From a virus, in IMG/VR virus record IMGVR_UViG_3300003691_000034, positions 1 through 30,796 of that record: a DNA stretch of 30,796 nucleotides. The stretch is one strand, 5' to 3'. The position numbers and the translations under genes are program-made. This document shows, in pieces, positions 1 through 7,129 of this stretch. The notes beneath the pieces were generated by a model. It was not told where the DNA came from. It saw nothing but the letters and a program-made list of their open reading frames with translations, and did no database searches. Within the stretch, counting starts at the first letter, position 1. Every line of letters starts with the position of its first letter.

Positions 1-2
1 GT

Positions 3-185
3 CTGCCTAAAGGAAAAGACACTAAGATGACTATATACGAGGCTTTCGAGTATGAGTATGACAACTACGAATGGGAGATTGTTAAAGGTGTTAACTTAGA
101 CCGCCCTTTAAAGATGGACGACCATTATTTAGATGGTACACGTTATGTTATTACTTGGGTTTGTAAGTACCTAGGTATTAAATAA
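3..185 (+). CDS. Terminase large subunit, C-terminal fragment
   Basis: The open frame enters from the left edge and gives the last 60 residues of a protein ending in CKYLGIK. The tail contains DDHYLDGTRYVITW, which resembles the D-(x)2-DA-x-RY signature at the end of the RNase H-like nuclease domain of large terminases (inference from the family). Position supports this: portal, protease and capsid genes follow in the usual packaging-to-head order. Large terminases cut concatemeric phage DNA and drive it into the prohead with ATP. The ATPase domain lies outside the window, so the assignment rests on the short tail plus synteny. Confidence 0.7.
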   Translation: MPKGKDTKMTIYEAFEYEYDNYEWEIVKGVNLDRPLKMDDHYLDGTRYVITWVCKYLGIK

Positions 186-402
186 CCTTTTGATAAGTTC
201 GTCTACTACTAACCTCATAACCGCTTAACTTAATAATCAAATCTATAGTAGATTGAGATAGGCTGTTATTTCTATATCGGTGTTTTATTGTGTATGAATA
301 ACTTTGAGCAAAGATACCTACATACCATTTGTACGTATTAAATATATCTTCTATTACTTCGGATTCAGTCATTGGATTGATTTTACGTCTAATATACAAC
401 AT
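178..402 (-). CDS. Small antisense protein, possible helix-turn-helix DNA-binding protein
   Basis: A 74-residue frame runs opposite to the late genes in the gap between terminase and portal, and its stop overlaps the terminase end by a few bases. The segment NNSLSQSTIDLIIKLSGYEV looks like the second half of a small helix-turn-helix, with helices separated by a short turn and a final GYxV. I recall similar short proteins in flavobacterial phages but cannot name a family. An internal ATG at 372 (MTESEV) is an alternative start that would leave room for a leader. The bases upstream are AT-rich with only a poor -7-like box (TAAGTTTT). Function unknown; a local regulator is a guess. Confidence 0.5.
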   Translation of the reverse strand: MLYIRRKINPMTESEVIEDIFNTYKWYVGIFAQSYSYTIKHRYRNNSLSQSTIDLIIKLSGYEVSSRRTYQKVI

Positions 403-484
403 TAAATAAAACTTACAATAGTGTTGTTACTTAAAGCGTGTATAAACATAACATTTCTTTATTTTTGTTTATAAAATTACATTT

Positions 485-1693
485 GTGGGTATATTATCTA
501 TTTTTAGTAAGAAGTCGGTAGATGTCATTAGAGACAATACGGGCGAGTATTCTTATTGGTTTACTGATAACGCTTTTGGAAACAACAAAGAGTATCTTAA
601 ATGGTCATTGACAAACCCTGTCTTAATGACAGTTATCGCTATACGTTCTAAGTTGTATTCTCAGATGGAAATAATGCATTTAGATAGTTCAGGTAATCCG
701 ATTGAGAATAGCGAGGTGTTAAAGAAGTTTAAAAACCCTAACTACTTTCAATCACAACAAGACTTTTTATTTCAGCAAATGTGGTTCTTATCCGCTACAG
801 GTGAAAATTACACATACTCACCTAAGAGATTTAAAGCAGATGAAGTGCCTAGCGTAATGTATAACCTTATACCTAGTCAATTAGATTTTGGTAACGTTCA
901 AAACTTAGATTCATTTATAGTACAAGAGAAGGATAAAAAGAAATTCAGAGAGCAGAAGATAAAATATACTTTAAACGACACAGAAAAGAATATCGAGTTA
1001 AACGATTTGATACCTTTTTACGACTTAGCAAACAACATCGAGCCTAATAGCTGGATGAGTAGTCCTAGTCGTATAGATGGTATTAAGGACGTATTATGTA
1101 ATATAGAAGAAAATCTAAAGTCTAAGAATATCAATTTAAAGATGTCTCAGAAGTACTTAGCGTCTAACAAGAGTGGTATAGACGGAACACCTATGATAGG
1201 TGAAGAGGATAGAGAAGCTATAGAAAGAACTTTCGGAAGCAAAGCGTTTCATATAACGAATGCTAACGTAGATGTTAAGCATTTAGTAAGTGACCTAAAG
1301 AGGCTTTATTTAGATGAATCGTTTAATAGGGATGCTATGAAGGTGTTACTGGCTTACGAAATGAATAAGGACGTACTTAATTACTCAAGTGATGACGGTA
1401 GTACATACGAGAACCAAGAGCAAGGCACTATAAGATATATTCAAAACGGTGTGCAATCAAGTGCTGATGCCTCAATGAATAGTTTTGCAGATTCTTTTGG
1501 TCTTATTGAGAAAGGTGAGTCTTTAAAAGCGTCGTTTAATCATTTACCCGTTATGCAAGTAGTGATGAAAACCAGGATGGAAACTTTAAAAGCTTATCAG
1601 GAGACAATTAGCATAGGTTTAGAGAATGGAACTATAACGACAGTAGAAGCAAAGAAGATGAGTGATAAACTTATAATTGATTTAGGATTATGA
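485..1693 (+). CDS. Phage portal protein
   Basis: This 402-residue protein would form the dodecameric ring at the capsid vertex through which DNA enters and leaves. Portal-like features include an N-terminal segment with SLTNPVLMTVIAIRSKLYSQ (a helix and early stem region), a beta-rich middle with the FIVQEKDKKK clip-like section, and a C-terminal helical part ending in EAKKMSDKLIIDLGL. It starts at GTG; no ATG lies upstream before the in-frame stop at 449-451. Its length is typical for HK97-type portals. It is the first gene of a tightly packed head operon, and its stop overlaps the next ATG (ATGA at 1690). The call rests on these features plus position between terminase and protease. Confidence 0.8.
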   Translation: MGILSIFSKKSVDVIRDNTGEYSYWFTDNAFGNNKEYLKWSLTNPVLMTVIAIRSKLYSQMEIMHLDSSGNPIENSEVLKKFKNPNYFQSQQDFLFQQMWFLSATGENYTYSPKRFKADEVPSVMYNLIPSQLDFGNVQNLDSFIVQEKDKKKFREQKIKYTLNDTEKNIELNDLIPFYDLANNIEPNSWMSSPSRIDGIKDVLCNIEENLKSKNINLKMSQKYLASNKSGIDGTPMIGEEDREAIERTFGSKAFHITNANVDVKHLVSDLKRLYLDESFNRDAMKVLLAYEMNKDVLNYSSDDGSTYENQEQGTIRYIQNGVQSSADASMNSFADSFGLIEKGESLKASFNHLPVMQVVMKTRMETLKAYQETISIGLENGTITTVEAKKMSDKLIIDLGL

Positions 1694-1815
1694 AAGATGC
1701 ATTAATAAAGAGTCTAGAGGTTAAGCTGTCTAAGGTTACAGATGATAAAGTTAAAGAGGCGTTAAAGTCTAAAATAGATATACTAAAGGCTAATAAAACA
1801 GTATTGAAATGGTAA
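1690..1815 (+). CDS. 41-residue basic helical protein between portal and protease
   Basis: A very short frame, MKDALIKSLEVKLSKVTDDK and onward, ends in TVLKW. It is joined by ATGA to the portal stop at 1690-1693 and overlaps the protease start at 1809. The overlaps on both sides suggest translational coupling and argue that it is a real gene. It is lysine-rich and predicted to be almost wholly helical. No family is recognised. Its place suggests a small head-assembly factor, but this is only contextual. It could instead be an accidental frame in a gap of about 115 bases. Confidence 0.5.
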   Translation: MKDALIKSLEVKLSKVTDDKVKEALKSKIDILKANKTVLKW

Positions 1816-2657
1816 TATGTAAAGAGTTAAATAGAGAGTTTGATACTAAGCATGATATGCTTAAAGCTTTATATGAGAATAAAGACAATATTATATCGCT
1901 AAAGAAAGCGCAAGTTTATAAGAGTCATGAAAAGGGGCTAGGCGTAGATTTGAGATACTACCACGAAGAAACAAATAAAGTTTATTGCACTAAGGCGTTA
2001 AACGAAATAAAAGGTTTTGATGATGGTTTTTTATATCCTGTTATATCTAACGTTAATTACGCAGATAGTCATAAGGATGCTCACTTAACAAACTCAATGA
2101 ATCGAACTATTAAACATCAAAAAGGAAATATCCATTATGTTCTAGACCACAAGTTAGAGACTGGTAAGATTATAGCGTACCCTCAAGATGTTGAAATGTT
2201 AATAAAAGAAATAGAATGGAAGAATCTTGGTAAACCATACACAGGAAAAACACAATGTCTTTTATTCAAAACAGAACCACAAGAATACACTCCTAAAGAG
2301 GCTCTAGATGTAATTAAATTAAATCTACCCACGCAGCATTCAATTAGAATGGTGTATAAAGATATATCGTTTGGTATTAAAGACCGCAGCGATGAATGGG
2401 CAGACGCAAACAAAGAATGGGATGATTATATCAATCTTATAGTTAATAAAGAGGTATTAGATGATGATGGTTATGTTTGGTTTGTCAAAGAATTAGGAAT
2501 AGTAAGCGAGGGAAGTATGCTGCCATTAGGTAGTAATGACGCAACTCCTTTATTTTATACACCTGAGTCCGCTAAAAGCACCTCAGAACAAAAAGCTGAA
2601 CTCGCAAGAAAAGCACTTCAGGAAAGCAAATTAATTATTAATCCAAACTTTTATTAA
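1809..2657 (+). CDS. HK97-type prohead protease (peptidase S78-like)
   Basis: This 282-residue protein is probably the serine protease that removes the scaffold from capsid precursors during prohead maturation. Visible features are a histidine in YVLDHKLETGK (catalytic His candidate), HSIRMVYKDISFGI (the GvSfGf-like strand that carries the nucleophilic Ser in this family) and KELGIVSEGSML, matching the EiSlVs-like motif near the end of the protease core. A polar C-terminal tail, rich in Ala, Glu and Lys, follows. The gene lies between portal and major capsid protein, the canonical position. The fold family is recognised from motifs and context; the exact catalytic residues are inferred. Confidence 0.7.
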   Translation: MVICKELNREFDTKHDMLKALYENKDNIISLKKAQVYKSHEKGLGVDLRYYHEETNKVYCTKALNEIKGFDDGFLYPVISNVNYADSHKDAHLTNSMNRTIKHQKGNIHYVLDHKLETGKIIAYPQDVEMLIKEIEWKNLGKPYTGKTQCLLFKTEPQEYTPKEALDVIKLNLPTQHSIRMVYKDISFGIKDRSDEWADANKEWDDYINLIVNKEVLDDDGYVWFVKELGIVSEGSMLPLGSNDATPLFYTPESAKSTSEQKAELARKALQESKLIINPNFY

Positions 2658-2658
2658 A

Positions 2659-3930
2659 ATGTTTAAATACAAAACAAACAAAGAGTTAGCGGAACTATCA
2701 CCAGATGAGTTAGATACATACGCTAAAGAAAAAAGAACCTTTGAAGATGCCGAACAAAAGAAAGCTATCGATAAGGCAATTGAAACAGAATTAGCTGCTG
2801 CTAAAGGAATTTCGGACAAAGCAAGAGAAGCGCTTAAAACCGAATTAACAGATAAGTACAACGAGCTCGCAGATGAGTTCGAAGAGTACAAGACTAACGG
2901 TAATAAAGCAGACCAATCTTTCAAAGCGCAATTAAATAAGTTTTTAATTGACAATAAAGATGAGATCCAAAAACTTAAAGCATCAGGAAGTGGTGTAATT
3001 GAATTTAAAGCTGTAGAAGATATTACAACTGCTAACGGTGTAAATACGAGTCCACCTAATATTACAGGAACTCAACAAGCACCATTAGGTAATGTTAACC
3101 TTAGAGACTTTAATGTAGCATCATTAACAACTAACGTTAATACATCATTAGCTGCCTATCCTTACACCGAGACAGTTCCTAAAGATGGTGATTATACATT
3201 CGTTGCTGAGGGTGCGATTAAACCTCAAATGGATTTTACATGGGAAACTAACTATGCTAAACCTGTAAAGGCTGCTGCATGGATTAAGTTAACAGACGAG
3301 AGTGTAGAAGATGTTGCAGGACTAGAGAGTGTTGCAAATGACTTGTTAAGAAAAAAGCATACTTTAAGAAAATCAAAAGGTATTCTTTTCGGGGATGGTA
3401 TTTCTCCAAATCCTAAAGGAGCAACAGTTTACGGACGAGTTTTTGTAGCTGGAGATATGGCTGATGCCGTAGCGAACTCTAATTTTATGGACGTTGTTAA
3501 TGCGTGTATTACGGATATTTCAACAACTCATAACTATGAAGACGAAGTACCTTACATGGCAAACTTAGTAATGGTTAACCCAATTGATTTCTTCTTACAA
3601 TTAGTAAGCGCAAAGGATGATAACGGATTACCATTATATCCAACAGCATCATTATTTAACACGGTTGTTATAGGAGGTGTAACTATTATACCTGAAGAAA
3701 CAATCCCGTCAGGAAAGATTTTTGTTTCTGATATGTCTAAGTACAATACAACTAATTATACACCTTATAAAGTTATAATTGGATGGATTAACGATGATAT
3801 GATTAAGAATCAATTTGTAATTCTTGGAGAGTCTAGATTCCACGCATTTGTTAAGGTGCTAGATGAACAAGCGTTTATATATGATGATATCGCAACGATT
3901 CAAGCAGCAATTGATCCTGCTATAGCTTAA
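2659..3930 (+). CDS. Major capsid protein, HK97 fold, with N-terminal scaffold-like region
   Basis: This 423-residue protein starts with about 110 charged, Lys/Glu-rich, coiled-coil residues (TNKELAELSPDELDTYAKEK and onward). These match the delta scaffold domain that the upstream protease would remove. From about residue 130 the HK97-like shell domain begins (NITGTQQAPLGNVNLRDF), with E-loop and spine-helix-like segments (LTDESVEDVAGLESVANDLL), the motif ILFGDGISPNPKG and a C-terminal P-domain and A-loop part (IPEETIPSGKIFVSDMSKY). It starts one base after the protease stop, so the two are probably coupled. Family assignment is firm; the cleavage site is not identified. Confidence 0.9.
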   Translation: MFKYKTNKELAELSPDELDTYAKEKRTFEDAEQKKAIDKAIETELAAAKGISDKAREALKTELTDKYNELADEFEEYKTNGNKADQSFKAQLNKFLIDNKDEIQKLKASGSGVIEFKAVEDITTANGVNTSPPNITGTQQAPLGNVNLRDFNVASLTTNVNTSLAAYPYTETVPKDGDYTFVAEGAIKPQMDFTWETNYAKPVKAAAWIKLTDESVEDVAGLESVANDLLRKKHTLRKSKGILFGDGISPNPKGATVYGRVFVAGDMADAVANSNFMDVVNACITDISTTHNYEDEVPYMANLVMVNPIDFFLQLVSAKDDNGLPLYPTASLFNTVVIGGVTIIPEETIPSGKIFVSDMSKYNTTNYTPYKVIIGWINDDMIKNQFVILGESRFHAFVKVLDEQAFIYDDIATIQAAIDPAIA

Positions 3931-3940
3931 ATAGATAATT

Positions 3941-4588
3941 ATGCCTAATATAACAGACTTTACATTTTTCAACAAGCCTAACGTTTTAAACATAGCGTTG
4001 GCAACTACGCAGCCTTCAACGGTAACGACTGTAGCGAACCCTAGTAACCAAAAAGGACTAGAGAACACTATAACGGCTGTAGAGAACGATGTATTGATTA
4101 ATAGTTTAGGCTTAACAATCTATAATGAACTTCAAACAGCACTAGAAGATTTACCAAGTGCAGACCAGAAATGGAAAGACCTGGTGAACGGTGTAGAGTA
4201 TGATGGTAAAAAATGGGAGGGATTAGATAATGACCTATCTCTCCTGTGTTTTGCTACTTATTTTCTATTCATGAATGGTAATACTCAGTTTCAAACAGCA
4301 GTAGGCATAGTACAAGTTAATAGCGAGAACTCTAACGTAGTATCTCCTAACTATAAACTAGCTAATGCATGGCAAGCGTTTGTCGATAAGTACCAAGGCA
4401 GTAAGGCTACAAGCCCTCTTGTTTATAATATAAACGGCTCTACATTTACGGACTACTACGGTATTAACGTAAGTAGTGTATTTGTATCGTTATATGAGTA
4501 CTTAGTTGACAAGAAAGATGATTTTTCTTGGAGTCCTGAAGATTTCGTATTGTATAACAAGAATGCTAATAACAGTTTTGGTATATGA
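3941..4588 (+). CDS. DUF6712-like head-tail connector protein
   Basis: This 215-residue protein directly follows the capsid gene. Its N-terminus (MPNITDFTFFNKPNVLNIAL) and the central helical segment with LSLLCFATYFLFMNGNTQFQ and VGIVQVNSENSNVVSPNYKL match my memory of DUF6712 proteins of Bacteroidetes phages, which sit where gp6-like adaptor proteins do. The likely role is the adaptor ring between portal and tail. The stop overlaps the next start by four bases. Recognition is from memory plus synteny, so the exact family name is tentative. Confidence 0.6.
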   Translation: MPNITDFTFFNKPNVLNIALATTQPSTVTTVANPSNQKGLENTITAVENDVLINSLGLTIYNELQTALEDLPSADQKWKDLVNGVEYDGKKWEGLDNDLSLLCFATYFLFMNGNTQFQTAVGIVQVNSENSNVVSPNYKLANAWQAFVDKYQGSKATSPLVYNINGSTFTDYYGINVSSVFVSLYEYLVDKKDDFSWSPEDFVLYNKNANNSFGI

Positions 4589-5094
4589 TAGTTTTTGAGA
4601 CGGCTTTAGATAGTATTATTGAGAAGATGCCATTAATTGAAGATGCAAACGGTAACACGTTTAAAATTCGGTTTGATTGGGGAACTCAAGATGTTCTTAA
4701 TAAGTTCATAGTAATACCTGAAAATGTATCTAAATACCCTTTAATATGGTTAGTTGTTGGTAAAGAAAGCCACAATTTATCAAGCAAAAGGATAACAAGA
4801 GTAACAAAATTAGTAATTGCAAAAAATAGTGATGCTCCAGATGAGTTTAATAGGTTTCAATATAAGACGGATTTTGACAAGATGTTAAACCCAATATTAG
4901 AAAACTTAATAAAAGCATTAGAGCGTAGTGGAATCAGTAAGATAATAGATTACGATTTCGACGTTGAGCGAATGCCTAATTTTTCAGAGGTTACAAATGA
5001 GACTAAAACGGTGGCTATTTGGAACGCTATTGTATTTGAAGCGAATATAGAAATGCATGGTAAAAGATGCATACGAGATATTAAATTTAATTAA
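4585..5094 (+). CDS. Putative tail-completion or neck protein
   Basis: The 169-residue product begins MIVFETALDSIIEKMPLIED and carries SKYPLIWLVVGKESHNLSSK, then a helical C-terminal half. It lies between the connector and the tail tube, where siphoviruses encode tail terminator or head-completion proteins. The mix of an N-terminal helix and beta strands (TKLVIAKNS, AIVFEANIEM) would fit a terminator-type fold. No motif fixes the family, so the function comes from position. Confidence 0.5.
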   Translation: MIVFETALDSIIEKMPLIEDANGNTFKIRFDWGTQDVLNKFIVIPENVSKYPLIWLVVGKESHNLSSKRITRVTKLVIAKNSDAPDEFNRFQYKTDFDKMLNPILENLIKALERSGISKIIDYDFDVERMPNFSEVTNETKTVAIWNAIVFEANIEMHGKRCIRDIKFN

Positions 5095-5109
5095 TAAAAT
5101 AATAAAACA

Positions 5110-6054
5110 ATGATTTCAACGATTATAAATAATGTTAATTGCGGTGCTGGTGAGTTGCTTGGAACAGGTACAAACCATTGCCCTATTGATATTAAAAGAA
5201 TTACGACGCTAGAATTTAGCAAACGTAGTTATAAGTATGATGATGCTACTGGCGACACGTTAGCAGGCATTAGAACAGCGCAACAAAGCGAAGATGTAAT
5301 TATATTACAAGGTGTAGTAGAAACTACTATCGATACTGCGGATGACAATTACACAACACGTACAGGATCAGGAATAGAGAAGTTATCGGGTAAGAATCCA
5401 ATAGGGTTTACATTTACTTTTGATAATGGGGTTTATTTCAGTAAGGCTTTACAAGAATTGATTTCTTACGGTCAGTACAACTTATCGATGTATGACTCAG
5501 AAGGGAATAAATTCTTTGTAGAGACTAAGGCTAACGAATTTAAAGGGTTTGCTTGTTTCCAAGTTAACGCAGGTGCATATATGCCTAGTAATGGAGCGGA
5601 TGCAGCACAACAAACTGTTAGACTTCAATTAAACCGTGAAGAGTATGATAAGCGCATTAGCTGGATTACTTCTGATAACCTAGATTATACAGCAGATGTA
5701 GATTTAGATGGTTATAACGATTTAAACCTATCTATTGCAACAGCTGTTAATTTAACAACAGATGTTATATTTGATGTTTATTCGGTAGCAGACAATAAAA
5801 TAGTAGCTATTACAGGTTTAGCTAAAGAGGATTTCCTTTTTACCTTAAACGGTGTAGAAGATGTTATTGTAAGTCTTACGCCTAGTACAACGATACAAGG
5901 CAGATATACATTAGTATCTACAACTACTTTAGCAACATCTGATATTATCACTCTTAAAACGTGGGATAGTGCTTTATTGAGTGCTATTATAGATGTAGAA
6001 GGTGTGTTGTATAAATCTAATACAGATACTTTTACAGTAACAGTAGCAGTATAA
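5110..6054 (+). CDS. Putative major tail tube protein with C-terminal Ig-like domain
   Basis: A 314-residue beta-rich protein. The first about 195 residues (RITTLEFSKRSYKYDDATGD, later GKNPIGFTFTFDNGVYFSKA and VRLQLNREEYDKRISWI) fit a tail-tube core. A following segment of alternating Val/Thr/Ile strands (about 196-314) looks like an added Ig-like domain, as many tail tube proteins carry. It sits between tail completion and tape-measure genes and is followed immediately by a strong hairpin terminator, which suits a highly expressed structural gene. No catalytic motif is seen. Alternative: another virion beta protein. Confidence 0.55.
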   Translation: MISTIINNVNCGAGELLGTGTNHCPIDIKRITTLEFSKRSYKYDDATGDTLAGIRTAQQSEDVIILQGVVETTIDTADDNYTTRTGSGIEKLSGKNPIGFTFTFDNGVYFSKALQELISYGQYNLSMYDSEGNKFFVETKANEFKGFACFQVNAGAYMPSNGADAAQQTVRLQLNREEYDKRISWITSDNLDYTADVDLDGYNDLNLSIATAVNLTTDVIFDVYSVADNKIVAITGLAKEDFLFTLNGVEDVIVSLTPSTTIQGRYTLVSTTTLATSDIITLKTWDSALLSAIIDVEGVLYKSNTDTFTVTVAV

Positions 6055-6074
6055 TTAATAACTCTAGAAAAAAC

Positions 6075-6108
6075 GAGGGATGGGGTTAGTTCCTTATCCC
6101 TTTTTTTT
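6075..6108 (+). terminator. Rho-independent terminator after the tail tube gene
   Basis: Arms at 6076-6085 (AGGGATGGGG) and 6092-6101 (CCTTATCCCT) pair over ten positions, two of them G-U, with a six-base loop, and run into eight T residues. The hairpin sits between the tail tube stop and the next ATG at 6111. All later tail genes run the same way without a clear new promoter, so partial termination or read-through to tune expression is likely. Confidence 0.75.
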
Positions 6109-6110
6109 AT

Positions 6111-6542
6111 ATGATAACAGTATTTGACTACATACAGAAATTAAATAAAGTAAAAGGTGATTTACCTAAACAAACTGAGCGTATTGTATTAAAGAACAAA
6201 AAGAGAATACTAGATTTAAATAGAGAAACGCAGCTATTTGATAAAGGCATTGATAGTGATGGAAAGCTATTAAGGGAATATAAACCTTTTACGATAGCTA
6301 TAAAGAGGCAAAAAGGCGAGGTTTTTAATAGAACTACATTACTAGATACAGGAAGTTTTTACAAAGGATTTGATTTATTAGTTAGGAACAATGTTATATC
6401 TATATTCTCAAGAGACTCAAAGAGTGCTGACTTAGTAGATAAGTATGGTAACATATTCGGATTAATAAAGGAAAATGAAATAATAGTTAACCAAGACATA
6501 GTATTACCAGAAATATGGGAGTATTTGAACAGATTTTTATAA
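6111..6542 (+). CDS. Conserved phage tail-region protein, unknown function
   Basis: The 143-residue protein contains DKGIDSDGKLLREYKPFTIA, then TTLLDTGSFYKGFDLLV and DLVDKYGNIFGL. I recall this order (GiDsdGk...Y, DTGxFy, KYG) from Bacteroidetes phage proteins near the tape measure, but no experimental function. The start follows the terminator poly-T by two bases, so a separate message would be leaderless; translation of read-through transcripts seems more likely. Its 3' end overlaps the next gene by 28 bases in the -1 frame, as tail-assembly chaperone pairs often do. Confidence 0.55.
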   Translation: MITVFDYIQKLNKVKGDLPKQTERIVLKNKKRILDLNRETQLFDKGIDSDGKLLREYKPFTIAIKRQKGEVFNRTTLLDTGSFYKGFDLLVRNNVISIFSRDSKSADLVDKYGNIFGLIKENEIIVNQDIVLPEIWEYLNRFL

Positions 6543-7129
6543 AGCCTAAATTCTACAAGACATGTAAAGAGATGTCTTTGTATAATTTCACACAATACCT
6601 AGAATCTAACGATTTAAAGTGGTTTTCACATAAGCTGAAGACTTACAAACAATCTAATGAAATAATGGTCAATTTCTTTACTGAGTACATAGAATTAACC
6701 CAAAACATAAAAATGACTAATCGATTCGTCAAGATGCATAAGATGATGAAGATAGATATTAAGTACAGGGGCGTTATTTTATTACTTAAAGATATATATA
6801 GTAACGGACTAAAAGAGGAGCAAATACAGGAAAGCATCGAAGAGTTAAGGAAATGGAAATACAAGATATATAAAGAGAAAGATTTGTTTCTACAATTAGA
6901 TGCAATTTACAACCGAGTTCAGAACCTTAAAACACAGTACGAACTATTAAAATTAGACTTAGAAAAGGAAGATAAAAAAGAGGTTATAAGTATTGAGAAG
7001 CAATTAATAATAGTATCTAAAGGCTTAGAACTAGGATATAGAATAGACCCAAAAGAAACAACCGTATTTGAGTGGCACGAATACCAAGAGTTGTTAAAAG
7101 AACGTCAAACCCAATTAAAACAAAAGTAA
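6515..7129 (+). CDS. Putative tail assembly chaperone, upstream of the tape measure
   Basis: A 204-residue, strongly helical and charged protein (NRVQNLKTQYELLKLDLEKE). It ends TTVFEWHEYQELLKERQTQL, which resembles the C-terminal helix of tail chaperones. It directly precedes the tape measure gene and its stop abuts the next ATG, the standard place for gpG/gpGT-like chaperones, which bind the tape measure during tail assembly. It starts inside the preceding gene in the -1 frame; both an internal ATG start and a frameshift fusion are possible. Sequence similarity was not verified. Confidence 0.45.
   Translation: MGVFEQIFIKPKFYKTCKEMSLYNFTQYLESNDLKWFSHKLKTYKQSNEIMVNFFTEYIELTQNIKMTNRFVKMHKMMKIDIKYRGVILLLKDIYSNGLKEEQIQESIEELRKWKYKIYKEKDLFLQLDAIYNRVQNLKTQYELLKLDLEKEDKKEVISIEKQLIIVSKGLELGYRIDPKETTVFEWHEYQELLKERQTQLKQK

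Noticed and set aside
478-485. TACATTTG, a perfect -7 box just before the portal gene
   Set aside because: It overlaps the GTG start of the portal gene, so transcription from it would begin after the start codon. No alternative portal start further down is plausible.
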